Source: Owenia fusiformis | Taxonomy: Eukaryota; Annelida; Polychaeta; Sabellida; Oweniidae | Reading direction: 5' to 3' | Assembly: GCA_903813345.2 (NCBI GenBank) | Contig: CAIIXF020000007.1 | Location: forward strand, 10,111,730-10,175,729 | Length of the DNA stretch: 64,000 bases | Position numbers and translations under genes: made by a program | The notes under the pieces: model-generated | Databases searched by the model: none | What the model was told of the DNA's origin: nothing | Seen by the model: only the letters and a program-made list of their open reading frames with translations | Shown here: piece after piece, positions 19,886 to 32,179 of the stretch | Position numbering within the stretch: the first letter of the stretch is position 1 | Layout of the letters: every line of letters begins with the position of its first letter

Positions 19886-21918
19886 TATGCCGACACTCCC
19901 CACATCGACCTGTTTGATTAGATCATCCTTGGCCCAAGAGTAATTCATACATTACATGAGCTACTGTGGAAGTAGTGAAGGACTGATCTTGAAGGATGTG
20001 ATTAGATTTCTTTGTGGATACTAGTAGTTGGAAGCACATTGATAACTTCGATATTGATGTGTAAAATTGATACCCTTGTTCCCCAAGCATGGTTATTTTT
20101 CAAATTCAAAATTAGTTCAATAAAGTTGTGAATATGATCAATATTTGCCGAGCTTGTACGAGAATCACCTTTGGCCCTCGAATCGGACGCAATACACCTG
20201 TGCAATATATAAACTACTGTACTTTTGTTAATACAACGTTAACAGAAGTTATCTGCTTCTGATCACCGTGGTGATGGTTCATTTGTTTCAAGACTAAAGT
20301 GGCATCTCAACGAACTGAAACAATTATCTCGATCCAATATTTCACTGGGAGGACGTGCTTCATCCTATTTTAATATAGCATATAAAGAGATGGGGTGGGA
20401 GGGGTGCTGATCATCGTCATCTTCGACTTAATTCCCCAACAAGATTGCGAAAATCGTAATCTTTATAGATTAAGCTGCAACATCATAGCATACAGTGATG
20501 CAATGCATATTAATTATAAAGTTAATCATCCAGTCGCCTCGGCTCATCCACTAGATCCCCAATCTTTCCAAAGCGTATAAAGATTACTTGTGCACAATTG
20601 TGAACAATTTCAGGATTCTAATTTCCTATAGTATTGTAATCATGAGATGAAAACGCTACGCTGGCCTGGATATTCGTTTTAAATCAATTTTTAGTTGATA
20701 ACAGTATAAGTTTTATATTACTTTGAAATTGAAAATTGTATTTCCTTCATTGACTCATTGTGCAACATTTTGCTTGTATGATAAAAGTATTTTACGTCAT
20801 CAGTTTGCATTGGGCCTTTAAGACATGTCAGGATAAGAAGCTTAGTGGTTGCGACCTGGTGCAATTGCTACAACCATTTTCTGGCAGGATAATTGGGACA
20901 GGGATGTACCTTTTGTTTATCTTTGGTTATCGTTATTTGTTTTATGATTACCAATTAGCATCACGATCCTGTGTTACCAACCCCCCCCCCCATATTGTGA
21001 CTCAGCCTATGACCCAGGCAAAAATGCTGAAAGAACGGACCAAGTTTATGACAAAACAGTAACTGCTGAAATTATATAAAAAAAAACAGATGCAAACAAA
21101 TCACCAAGTCGTAATTTCTTGCAAGGACTGGGTTGTGCAGCATACTTACGTAAACGTTTTCATGTTTTTACTTTTGCTGAAATAAACAAAAACTAGGGAT
21201 TTTTGTGATGTTATGGGAAATGTAGTCGAGGTACAGTTTCACCACTTAATGAAGCTTTTTAGGAAATTCCATAAACAAATACGATAAAAACCAAAATTAA
21301 CGTTCAAGGATGTTTTCACTGCCAAAATGCACACCGTTGATCGCGTCTATATTGTAAATAGTAGATGACCCGCTAAGAACATCTTCATTAAACTGACAAC
21401 ATGTCTTACTATATTTAACCGTGTAACTTTTGGAGAAAATAAAAAACACATTATTCAGTTTATTCTTGTAAAAGTCACGAATAAATATTTTTTTAAATCT
21501 TAGAGTACCTATATTTGTTAATCAATGGAAAAATTAACCAAACATTCCAGAATTATGAGCAATGGTGAATTTTTGACTTTAGTGCGACTTGCCAAGGACA
21601 CGCTTCAAATAAAAAACTTATTTTAGTGGAACTTAATGCAGATATTGCCCTTGCATTAAATAGATTAAAATTCATTCACTGATTCAATTTACGTGTTGTT
21701 ATCATGATTAAATGGCTCATCAAGAATATGCATATGAAGTCCATGTAGCCACCTTTAATTCTTTAAATTTCGCGGTCAAAATCGGAGTAAATCTTGTGAT
21801 TGAACTTAAATTGAACTTTAATCTATACACTTTGTGCTTGTCCCAGATAATGAACAAGTACACCACATATATTAGTAGATATTTAAGTCGTACCCTGACA
21901 AGCGATACAAAAAGAAAT
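19886..21918. other. Intergenic region upstream of the thiolase gene
   Basis: I see no gene, TIR element or strong repeat. Sequence immediately upstream of 21919 is open in frame with the thiolase back to 21712 and may contain its 5' UTR or an alternative N-terminus (see the thiolase entry). Confidence 0.5.
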
Positions 21919-24900
21919 ATGGATAGAGCTAAAGTTCTCTTTGGCCACCTCGGTACATCTAACAATGTCGGAACGATTGAATCATATTCTTCAGCTGCTA
22001 GTACTGAAGCCGATGATGATATTTTGGTATGTTCGGCACTAAGAACGCCCATAGGAAAGGCAGGGAGAGGATCGTTGAAGGTGAGTTAATAATGAGGCAA
22101 ATAAAATTTGCCTTGGTCTGACGTGTTTAAAACCATTCATTCTCCATTGAAATCATTGAATACAGAGGCTTAGGTTTTATACAATGGCTCAAAAGTTTCA
22201 GTTAAAGTTTCTTTAACACAATACAGACTACTAATACTAACATACGGTTTTTTATATGCCCAGTCTCCAAAATATTTTCAAGACAAAGCTAATAGCTATT
22301 TTGCAGCATTCTGACAGCGATCCATCAATAGCTTCTATTTAAATACGAGTTTTTTATTTTATTTTTTATTTATTTTAGGATACATTCCTTGATGACATGC
22401 TAGGTGCTGTATACAAGGCTGTACTGGACGAAACAAAACTCGATCCCGGGCATATTGGGGACATGTGTGTTGGAAACGTTATGCTACAGGGGTCAGGGGC
22501 TAGTCTTGGTAGAGTAGCTCAATTTTATGTGTAAGTCAGGAATCGTATATTATTACAACAAATAATAAGGGACGCATTTCAGCTGCTAAAACGTAATCAA
22601 ATGTTTTAGATACGATCATATTGTGTATTCATTTTAATGTTTTAATTCTATATAGTAGGGAAACCCTTGAAAATAATTATGATATTAGCACAAAAGCATG
22701 ATTATAGGAGTCTAATTTCAGGGGTATACCAGAGGAGGTTCCTATAATGGCGGTCAACAGACAATGTGCATCTGGTCTACAGGCTGTCATGAGTGTGGCG
22801 GGTGAGTTTCCTTCATTCAAGTAACGTATTATCGAGCTTAAAGTAACACCTGTTATTTTATTCCGCATGCAAATGAAAACGCTTTCTCTTTTTCTTTCTG
22901 TGTATAAAAAAATCGGAAAAACAAAATCAAAATCTTTTGTTCTGCATTCACAAGCGAATACTAAAATTCAACAACACAACAAAACGCAAGGCAAATACAA
23001 TTTAAGCGTTTTTGTATAGAATCTTGATTCTAATTCCAGGTAGCATCAAAACAGGTGTCTGTGAAATAGGACTTGCAGCTGGGTATGTATTACATACTAT
23101 GCAACGTCAAGAAATAATACAAACAGTGTAATTATGGAACAAAATTAAGTTTCAAACATGTGATGTGCTATCCAATGAATAATTATGGCTGTCTTTATGG
23201 TGAGGAGTGTATTTGCTTGTTAAAAAAGAGGAGTGGGTACTGTATGTAATTAAAAGTTATCAAAAGTTAATACTTATATGCCAAAAAGCTATTAAACAAA
23301 GCTGCATGCAAATGTTCCCTTCTTCACGAAGCGATGTAAGTGTCAGTTGAAAAACAAATGATGTTTCCAGCGCTGAGAAACTGACAGGTAGCAGCTTTGG
23401 TGCCCCGAGAGCGGAGAGAATGGGAGATGTCAACCCTAAGATATTCACAAACAACAAAGCACAGGATACGCTCCTTCCTATGGGGTAAGTCGGTGATAGA
23501 CGCAATGTCATTTGTGCGGGTAGAGCATTGCTTCCTATTCTTGAGCCTCGACTCGTTCGAATCCTGAATGAGGAACGTTGTCTTAATCAGGTAATGAGTA
23601 ATGCATTTTTCTCTGTTGGATTACAGCGTTCATCATAATACATATTCTTCCTATACATAATACATATTCTTATCATCATCGGGGATAACATTGTAAATTA
23701 CTTGTCAGTTGGGTTGAAAAATGATATTACCCCAACAGCCAAAAGCAATTACACGTGGACTAACACAAGGTCAGATGTCATTATTAATCTTAGATCGTTA
23801 TTCCATTGATTTGTAGCATTACGTCTGAGAATGTTGCGGAGAGATACGGCATCAGTCGAGAGCTCCAGGATCAAATGGCAGTAGAATCACATGCCAAGTA
23901 AGTGGATACTCAACCGCCTCTGTCTTCTCTGACATCTCCATAGCATACACTCCCTCAATAGGTTTAGAAATCCTAGCTTAGTTATACCACCGATTTTGCA
24001 GATAAACAGAATGAGAGTCTATATGGGAATCAGTTTCCCATTTTCTTCCAACTACGATCTTCATACAATGACCATGAAACACCACACCACATTAACAAAG
24101 ACAGTCCATTATTTTACATTATGTTATTTATTAGGGCCCATAGAGCTCAACAGTATGGTTGGTTTGATGCCGAGATTGTTCCAATAACAACTGTAGTAAA
24201 AGACAAAGATGGAAAAGAAAAGAAGATTACAGTGAGTCATAAACACCATACCACAATATTTAATTCTTCTGTAAAATGCTGTTTAGTCAAAGTCACTAAA
24301 CAGAAATTCAGCAATAATAGTGAATCTTTCTTTTCTCGTGAATTCCTTCCAAAAATTGTCCCTTCTAAATCATTTGACTGATCATAATACACGTTTCTCA
24401 GATGACCAAAGACGACGGAGTGAGACCCAATACTACTCTAGCAGGTCTTGCCAAACTTAAACCAGTCTTCAAAAAGGGCGGAAGCACAACTGCAGGTACG
24501 CAACACCTAAAAAGAGGAAAAAATAACCCGAATGAATAAAGAGAGTTCCAAAAGTTTACATACAGATGGGTTCATCTTTGAATTCTGGGCAATACCCTTC
24601 TTCTTCACATAATTTCAATAATCAGTCGCAGTTTCATAGTGGCTTATCAAGTGGAAAATACAATTCCATCAATGAGTATCAACAATGATATCGACGTTCA
24701 TCACCACCTATAAGCACGTTATGTTCATTTTGATCACTCTTTCTGTAGGTAACGCTAGTCAGGTTAGTGATGGCGCGGCTGCCGTGTTGTTAGCAACCAG
24801 GTCAGCTGCACGGAGACAGAACCTCCCCGTACTTGGTGTTCTTAGATCATACGCTGTTGTTGGAGTACCACCTGATGTCATGGGGATTGGACCAGCGTTC

Positions 24901-26382
24901 GCAATTCCACATGCATTGAACAAAGCAGGTTTGTAGGCCTTTGTATGAAGTTTAAAGTCCCCGTCTAAAGTTTGAAAATATTTTTTTATCATTCATTTAC
25001 TATTTGCCAGGACTTTAAAAGTGATTTTAGAGATTTTTGAACAAAAAACAATTTTGAAAAAAAAGTTGTGAGCATTTCATTTCTCAAATATTCAAATTTC
25101 CCGCCATTTTTAAAAAAAAGTTGAAATTTCTTAATTATCAAATATTTCTTAATGCATTTCAAAACAGATTATCTTTTTAACACCAATGCAAAGATTGAAC
25201 AAAGGACACACTATTTCAATAATAAAATGCCATATTTAATGGGCCACTTCAATGTTTTAGCATATTAAAAATATTTTGAAACATTAGTGATGTCACTAAG
25301 GTAGCAAAAACTTTTTGAAAAAATTGAATTTTTTTTTCGATGTCAATCTTTTCTAAATATGCTAGACTTTCATAAAAAACCAACGTTGATTGTCTAACCA
25401 GGTTAAAAGGAAGAATAAATTATGTTTTAGATTTTACCATTTTCATGCATTGATTGAAAAGTTCATTTCTCGCTTATTTATGAACCGATTTTCTTAATCT
25501 TTTCGGCAAAAAACATGGGAGGATGAATGCTATGCATTGGTATGAATGAAGATATGAGTGACCTCTAAAAGTTGGTTTTAAATAAATTCACAAATTTTGG
25601 AACAAAAACCACTTTTTGAAATTAAAAAAAAGGTTTCACATATCACACTTTGATAACATTGGGTAAGACTACAATTTAAGCCAAAGTGGTTTAAACTTTA
25701 TATGGGGCCTTTAAGTATGACTAGCACCTAGTCCCAGTTCTTGGTTTTATTGAGGAAAAGAATGACCATGATGATGAAAGTTAAAAATCAGAAAATCAGC
25801 GGGGGGGGCGATATATAGGGTCCTAAAATGTGGCCCCAGTAGCCTATAGTTTGTTTTATGCACGTGTATATTCATGTTTTAGTGTGGTTGCTATGATATC
25901 TGTTATTTGTAGTCATGTGTGGTCTTACATGTAGTTTAATACCTTCATCTTTGTAATTCAGGTTTGACTGTCGAGGACGTTGACATATTCGAAATCAATG
26001 AGGCGTTCGCAAGTCAGGCAACTTATTGTATTCATAAGCTTGGCATTCCGAGGGAAAAATTAAACCCTAAAGGTGGCGCTATTGCATTCGGACACCCTCT
26101 TGGTATGACGGGTGCTCGTATGGTGGCGACACTGTTGCACGAATTGAAGAGAAGAGGGAAACGGTAAGAATTTCGCCAATTTGTCAGTTAATCAACTAAA
26201 TACCGTTACTCACCATGGAATCATTCTAAAATGGGCCGTATTTAAACCCAATCTACCAATGGCTTCCGATTATTAAAGTATTCATACAAATCGTCATTTC
26301 CAGGTCATATGGGGTTGTATCAATGTGTATGGGAACAGGTATGGGTGCTGCAGCTGTATTTGAATATCCAGGGCCTATCTAA
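21919..26382 (+). CDS. ACAA1: Peroxisomal 3-ketoacyl-CoA thiolase (ACAA1 type)
   Basis: Catalyses the last step of beta-oxidation, splitting 3-ketoacyl-CoA with CoA into acetyl-CoA and a shortened acyl-CoA. Eleven exons in consistent phase: 21919-22080, 22379-22530, 22722-22801, 23040-23082, 23371-23484, 23817-23897, 24135-24231, 24402-24495, 24749-24928, 25962-26163, 26304-26382; total 427 residues, close to the family's length. Catalytic residues are visible: nucleophile Cys120 in VNRQCASG, His379 in [16 protein letters not shown], Cys410 in CMGTGMG, plus NEAFA. Starting at [11 protein letters not shown], residues 3-11 match the peroxisomal PTS2 pattern R-x-x-x-L-x-x-H-L, with Ala at position 2 where Leu/Val/Ile/Gln is usual. 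There is no PTS1 at the C-terminus (PGPI). An in-frame upstream ATG at 21850 would add 23 residues rich in Arg, Lys, Ser and Thr before this. Confidence 0.95.
24951..25714. mobile_element. Probable TIR element in thiolase intron 9
   Basis: The left end TTTAAAGTCCCCGTCTAAAG resembles the complement of the right end CTTTATATGGGGCCTTTAA. The 0.76 kb interior is AT-rich without coding frames. The element accounts for most of the longest intron of the gene. Target duplication was not resolved. Confidence 0.55.
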
Positions 26383-26570
26383 CACAGCTTATGGTGGATT
26401 GCTAGCCCGGATTGCCAGTATATAGCAAGCCTAGGGAACAGGCCTTACTATAAAATCAGGACTTTCTACAGACTACTACATGCATTCCATAATTGAGACC
26501 TCTCCGAGCATTAATATATTTAACATGCTCAATCTGGCTCAATGTGGGCCGATATAATTGAAGACCAAAG

Positions 26571-26720
26571 GAATGCATAGTGCAATCTGACTATGGAATA
26601 CATAGTGCAATCTGACTATGGAATACATAGTTCAATCTGACTATGGAATACATAGTGCAATCTGACTATGGAATACATAGTGCAATCTGACTATGGAATA
26701 CATAGTGTAATCTGATTTAT
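26571..26720 (+). repeat. 25-base minisatellite, six units, thiolase 3' UTR
   Basis: Six head-to-tail units of GAATACATAGTGCAATCTGA plus CTATG, nearly identical, the first and last slightly changed. It lies about 190 bases after the stop codon and probably within the 3' UTR. Confidence 0.95.
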
Positions 26721-26889
26721 ACAATGGACAGTGTGGAGTGATAACCACATGCCACATAACTTGAATAATGTAAAAATTATTTTATTTTTATAATTCAATT
26801 TGTACAAATCATATTTTATGTAACTTTATGCATACTATGGACAACTTTGAGAAACGAAATGCGTATTATTGTACACATATCCATATATG

Positions 26890-26895
26890 AATAAA
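26890..26895 (+). terminator. Candidate poly(A) signal of the thiolase gene
   Basis: AATAAA about 0.5 kb after the thiolase stop codon in AT-rich sequence. The convergent minus-strand gene ends at 27325. Confidence 0.45.
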
Positions 26896-27324
26896 TTCTT
26901 ATTTATATAATATATATATTTTTATTTTGACATGTACATACATGTATACCACGTACATGTTTATGAAGCAACATTATGGGAGATGCTATTGTAACATTAG
27001 TCACAGTGTTGGATTTGTCCCATCTTAAGTCCAATAGAGTATTACTCTTCTTTTCAAACTCAGCGATGCCCAATCTTGAACAACAGATGAAGTGCGATCT
27101 ATGCACTGAGTTTTTGACCTCTAATTTTAAGACAATTGCTTGTATGGATTGTTCCATCGTATTTTTAGCTCTTGCTTTTTTAAATACCATCTCCATTTTA
27201 AACATTGCTCCAAAAGGTGTTTGGAGGACTGGAGTTCCAATCCAGCACAAAGAAAGGTTTCAAAACAAAATATGGTTGATAAAAGCATCGATGTCAATTG
27301 TGATTTGACTTTATCGTGTCACAA

Positions 27325-29058
27325 TTATTCTTGATATGACCACGACCTTGATATGACAAAGTGAAAAACGTCAAGAATTTCTGGTGGTCGTTTGGCGCGG
27401 AGAGTCGGAATAATTTTAAACCAAATGTTTCCGTCCTCTGCAGAAACATCACGATCATATCTGTACTGAGTTTCCGTACGCTTTATTTCTCGGTCAGATG
27501 CTCTGCATATATATATAATTAATTTCCGCAAAGATATAGCCACTAGGTGTGCGTACACGACCCCAATGCACCATTTGTCTCTCCCTAAAACATCTTTGCT
27601 AGGATTGAAAGGCATGGCTGCGGCGACGTTTATCGGTGGTCCGTAAACACTGGTGAGGTTCTTTATCCCGCAGTTGAACAAGGAAAACATGCGATACAGA
27701 TAATACCTCGTATCTGGTTGATAAGGTAGACGGTCCTGAACGACACGCCAAAGCCCTTTTAGATGATCCAATTTACTTGCATCCGATTCGACGGCTTGGG
27801 TAACCTTTGCAACTTCTTCACGAACGCTATCAATGTTTATCGCAGTTATCTGTCTAGTTGCCGGAATTGAAAACCAGTTTGGTTCGTCAAGAAATGTAGG
27901 ATGGAAGTCTGGTAAATGATCGTTACCATCATACAGCTTAGTTGCACAATCCCGATAGAAATCTTGCAAAAGAAACCACAAGTCAGGTTTTTCATAGTTC
28001 TCTATTTTAGAGAAGTACGACCCCGCACAAATTTGGACCAAGAACTTTAATCCTCCATCTTTCTGAAGAATGTCGAGAAGATAGAGGCGTTCGATTTCTC
28101 CAACGATATCGACAATACAATCCGCGTCTATTTCCCCAGCTTTGGCTTGAGAATTGCATGTGCTGTCATGGTGATATACGATAGTCTTCACCACGTATGA
28201 ACTGCAGATGGAGTAGTCAAATCCCGTGCTTGATTTGAATATGCTGATGATCGCTTTCAATATAGTTAATATCTTCTTGTGACTCTCCTTCATTTTGGAC
28301 AGTCTCTGTTTCTCCTGTTGACTAAACGACATCGCCCATTCTTGAGGTTGTCCTTCGGGACCTTTAGGCACTATGATACATTTGCCATAATCGGGATCAA
28401 CCTTAGGGACACCATCTATTGCTTTGTAATCAGTCTCCAATCCAAATGTAACATCCGTATCTCTGCCTATATTTCTGGTCACAGTCATTGTAGCACAAGG
28501 AGCACTACTCTGCTCATGCAGAAAAATACTAGCCTTCCCGGGTTCTTCCAGCAAATGGTGTCCATCATTCTTAAGCTTTTCCAATGCGTCGCCAACTATT
28601 CTATGAAATAGAAATCGCGCGTCATTAAGAAAGAAGAACTCTTCCGTGATTACCGAAAGGTTATACTTTTTCGAGGCTTCTTGAAAGTAGTTTCTCAGAT
28701 TAACGTCCTTCACAACAATTTGACAGGATTTAGAGCTAAGTCCTTTTATGAATCCTAAGGAAGATGGTGGAATGTCTAAAAGTCCCATAAAATCGAAATC
28801 GCTAATCTGTCCAGTCGTGGTTCCATCATATGTACTTCCCGTAGTAAGTCTTTTGCGAATGGTAAATGGATTATCATCGGAGTCGTTGATCTCTTTGAAA
28901 ATTGCATCGATTAGCTGTTCAGTTTCATGTGTTATATCAGCAAGGTCATCAATTACATCTTTCTCTTTTACGTGATCATATAATTCCCGAAAGAAGCACA
29001 CTAGTTTTTCCTTTTCAATTTCGTTAAAATGTTCGTTAGTTTCAGGAGATCCCGCCAT
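27325..29058 (-). CDS. Mab-21 / cGAS-like nucleotidyltransferase (cGLR candidate), intronless
   Basis: A single 577-residue open frame with no introns, starting at an ATG in good context (AAATGGCGG). The N-terminal 60 residues look helical. The nucleotidyltransferase signature follows: GS at 74-75 in TTGSTYDGT, the metal-binding pair D87 and D89 in SDFDFMG, and a third acidic residue D202 in DTDVTFGLE. Residues about 234-290 carry the Mab-21 family block (SFSQQEKQRL, HKKILTILKAI, SSYVVKTIVYHH). Having all three acidic residues separates it from catalytically dead Mab-21 proteins and groups it with cGAS-like receptors, which make cyclic dinucleotides on sensing nucleic acid and signal through STING (family knowledge). 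The C-terminal 170 residues resemble no domain that I can name. The zinc ribbon of vertebrate cGAS is not evident. Lack of introns among intron-rich neighbours suggests an ancient retrocopy or an expanded family. Ligand and product cannot be read from sequence. Confidence 0.85.
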   Translation of the reverse strand: MAGSPETNEHFNEIEKEKLVCFFRELYDHVKEKDVIDDLADITHETEQLIDAIFKEINDSDDNPFTIRKRLTTGSTYDGTTTGQISDFDFMGLLDIPPSSLGFIKGLSSKSCQIVVKDVNLRNYFQEASKKYNLSVITEEFFFLNDARFLFHRIVGDALEKLKNDGHHLLEEPGKASIFLHEQSSAPCATMTVTRNIGRDTDVTFGLETDYKAIDGVPKVDPDYGKCIIVPKGPEGQPQEWAMSFSQQEKQRLSKMKESHKKILTILKAIISIFKSSTGFDYSICSSYVVKTIVYHHDSTCNSQAKAGEIDADCIVDIVGEIERLYLLDILQKDGGLKFLVQICAGSYFSKIENYEKPDLWFLLQDFYRDCATKLYDGNDHLPDFHPTFLDEPNWFSIPATRQITAINIDSVREEVAKVTQAVESDASKLDHLKGLWRVVQDRLPYQPDTRYYLYRMFSLFNCGIKNLTSVYGPPINVAAAMPFNPSKDVLGRDKWCIGVVYAHLVAISLRKLIIYICRASDREIKRTETQYRYDRDVSAEDGNIWFKIIPTLRAKRPPEILDVFHFVISRSWSYQE

Positions 29059-29329
29059 TTCTAGATCAGCTACGTGTGTTTCAATCCTTCAAGTCGCTCA
29101 AAATAGCGAGATTACGTATCGTTCAATAACCATATGTTTTATTCCAATATATTTAGCGTTTGATTTATGGCCGTGTTAAGATTTTAAGACGAACACTTGT
29201 GGGCAATGTTGTTATCTTACATATAAAAAAATGGATTTATTGACAAGCTGAGTATTGAGTATATTTAAAAAATCTACTCGAGATGATCAGACCGATTTAC
29301 TGAGTTCAAAGTCAAAACTATCAAATATT

Positions 29330-29770
29330 TCTAAGCCCATCAGAAGTAGATTCTTTGTTTTGCGTCCTGGCAAAATCCAAATCATGCAAGGGTAGGCCTA
29401 CAAGGAAAACAAACACAAACTCAAGAAAAACTCAAACTTGTTCGCTGAGAGTTGTATCCATTTCAAGGGCATAAAAAGGGTTGACATACCAATTTGTAGT
29501 AATTACAAACACATATCTCAGCCTTATATATTTTATACAATTTATTTAAACATATAGCTATCATTCAAGGGTAAAAAATAAGAAAGTAAACAATGTATGC
29601 CAAAGTAATCAATAACACCGGGCCGTCAATTTTGACGTACATCAAATTATCCGCCATTTCGTCTGATTGTGATTGCTATTTGGATGTGCTTGTTTTTTCT
29701 GATTTACTCAAAATCGTGCAAGCAAGGCTAGGGGGACGCAAAACAAAGAATCTACTTCTTATGGCCTAAG
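29330..29770. mobile_element. TIR element (MITE) upstream of the cGAS-like gene
   Basis: Left arm AGAAGTAGATTCTTTGTTTT-GCGTCC (29342-29367) and right arm GGACGCAAAACAAAGAATCT-ACTTCT are exact complements, with weaker pairing outward (CTAAG / CTTAG tips). The total is about 440 bases with no transposase frame. It lies about 270 bases upstream of the cGAS-like start codon. Confidence 0.85.
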
Positions 29771-31538
29771 ATTGATATTTATTCATGACAAATATAGCTA
29801 AAAAACAATGACTTCTTATGGTTCGAGGTAGCAGCAAATGCCCAAAGTCATCTTTCAGTTCAAAAAATCAGATCACCGATAATACAGCCGCCTACCAATG
29901 CTTATCCGTTACTTTAATCTTCAAAAAGTTCCGTCGTCACTCGCTTGCATAGGTCATTCGTTATGTTGGGCTCTTTATATACAGATCACTCGTAACTTTA
30001 ATCTTTACTCAGGTCATCCCGGTTACTGCTCCGACTGCTCACTCATTGCTTACTCTAATGTTTCCATAGCTCGGCCCCTATTTTCAGCGTTAACTGCTTA
30101 TGCGTTTCTTTAAATTTCTAAAATTCATCTGTTAAGCAAGGCAGAGTCAGTTCTAGCAAGATGGCACTCACCTAGACTCAGAGTAGCCCTAAACATGTAA
30201 AGCTTACTTTTGACGAAAATTGTTTTATGTCTACTTTCCTTGGCATGTCTATTTTCTAAAAATCCTCAAGTGTACTTTATTTGAGGAAAACTAGAGATTT
30301 TTATAACTTAATCAAGGGCGTTAGACCATATTGGACTGAAGGGCACCCCCCCCCTCTGACGCCCATGATATGTATTTATTTTTCTATAGATATATTTTAA
30401 GCTACCGTTTTATTACTTTCCAAACATTTTCTCCTCACTTTTGCACTTTGAAACAATTTTATCAATTGATAACGTATCATGGATCTTTTTGGAGATATCA
30501 TGGGAATATATTGGTAGGTCAACTGTACAATGTACATGGTCATTGTTCATGATGCTGCTTGGAATTTTGTCACTCCAGATCTGATTCTGCCCCCGGATTC
30601 TGCCTAAGCATCAATGTACAAAATACATCCGTCACTTTTAGCTGAAAGCCTCTGTAGTAAATTGGGCACAATAATCATATCATCAATATAATGAAATACA
30701 TGTAATTCGCCTAAGAAAAGAAAGTCCTAGGCTGTTGCTGTGTCATAAATCCCGGGAAATGGCATTTCGTCCATTGTTATAGGTGGCACCACTCATTACC
30801 ATAGTGACGTAGAGCGGCCATCTTGAAAATTTCTGCATTTCAGAAATCTGGCCCAAGCTTTCAGTAAATTTACCTGATGTTATATCATTTCAAATGAAAC
30901 GTAGTGGTTGAACAAATATAGAGGATTATTCTCCTTTCCATTAATATCGTGTTACTGATAAACAACCAAAAATGAGTGCGCAAACAGGAGTGAGGTAAAT
31001 TTGTTTTTATTTTTTAATTCGACTTTTTCAATCAAATCTCAAAATAAGATTTGTGACTATGAATAGAAATGTCACTTACTTACATTAATTACTATGAAAT
31101 CATAGTTTTAAGCGTATCAGCTTTTTCGTCAATCATACATTTCTTACTGGTGATCATAGGCGAGACCTTATCTGTTGCAAGACTAACGCCTGGCGTAACC
31201 TAGGTGCATTCATTCACCCTCTGGGTCTCTGAGGATCGTGTTTGCCCCAGGGGTGCATAACGTGCAATGTAAATTTATCAAATTTAAGAAATGCTGAAAA
31301 GTCCGGATCTGATGTTTTTGACTTTTCTCCCAAGATCTTACCTCAATCTTGAAAATTCTTTCACCACTGGATAACGGGACCAAAAATCTTCAAAATGAAC
31401 CCATAAATGCCTCGCTTTATTACAGTAATTATGTGTAATCGTTGCAGATAAGACGAAATTGCATTTCTGACCGGTCTTCTTGACATTTTCGCTGACCTAA
31501 TTTCAAGTGTGCATGCGTTGCATAAATCAGTGTGATGA

Positions 31539-31733
31539 TCACGTGACGTGACGTAATTTGATGATCACGTGTTGTAATGTTTTCCAATAACCAGTTGGTA
31601 AAACTGCTATAGTGGATTCTTGATTCAATATGTTTGTTATCACGTCTTGTAACTGTTCTGGCTTCAAATCAAATCCAAACTTTGGTTTTATGTTATGCGA
31701 ATAGAGATCATTGATTTCTTCCATCGAATACAT
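31539..31733 (-). pseudogene. RecQ-like DNA helicase fragment with broken Walker A
   Basis: The 64-residue frame contains KFGFDLKPEQLQDV and a LPTGYWKT segment. RecQ-type helicases have F-G-F-x-x-L-(K/R)-P-x-Q followed by LPTG-x-GK(S/T), so the Walker A Gly is replaced by Trp. Nothing downstream continues the domain. RecQ-like genes are multicopy and transposon-like in many aquatic invertebrates, so this is probably a dead fragment. Confidence 0.6.
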
Positions 31734-32061
31734 GATGGTCGAATGAATGATATAAACTTTGTATAGTTAAATAGATGGCAGCAATATTCAATGGCTACTC
31801 TCGTCAAATCTCGTGAGAATAGAAGCCGTCATAAAGATTTTGTGAACAGTAGCGACAAACGGCGATTTTGCTACAAAATTAGCACAATTCAACCTTCTAC
31901 AACCACAAAGCTATGGTAATTTTTTGTATAAATCATCAATGTATCCATTTTGTTTATATTTCTCTGTAAATGACGCAGAGATTCTAAGCAGAAGATTAAA
32001 ATAAAGTGAACCATCAAAAATAATCAAGAAAAACTTATATTGGCATGAATTTACAAGGATA

Positions 32062-32116
32062 AACACCGCCTCTAATGCAAGTCCTTACGACAATCCAACG
32101 CATTAGAGGCGGTGTT
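32062..32116. repeat. Perfect 17-base hairpin
   Basis: AACACCGCCTCTAATGC (32062-32078) and its exact complement at 32100-32116 enclose a 21-base loop. It borders the minisatellite that follows. No T-run follows the stem, so a terminator role is not supported. Confidence 0.85.
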
Positions 32117-32179
32117 CACCGTCTAGGCGTAACCGTCACCATGTTATTCAGTGTTTTTAAGTAGCGCAAGAATCCTGCC

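Noticed and set aside
26903-27308. Overlapping frames of 110-115 codons on both strands between the thiolase and cGAS-like genes
   Set aside because: No domain or start context; the region is the convergent 3' UTR space of two genes.
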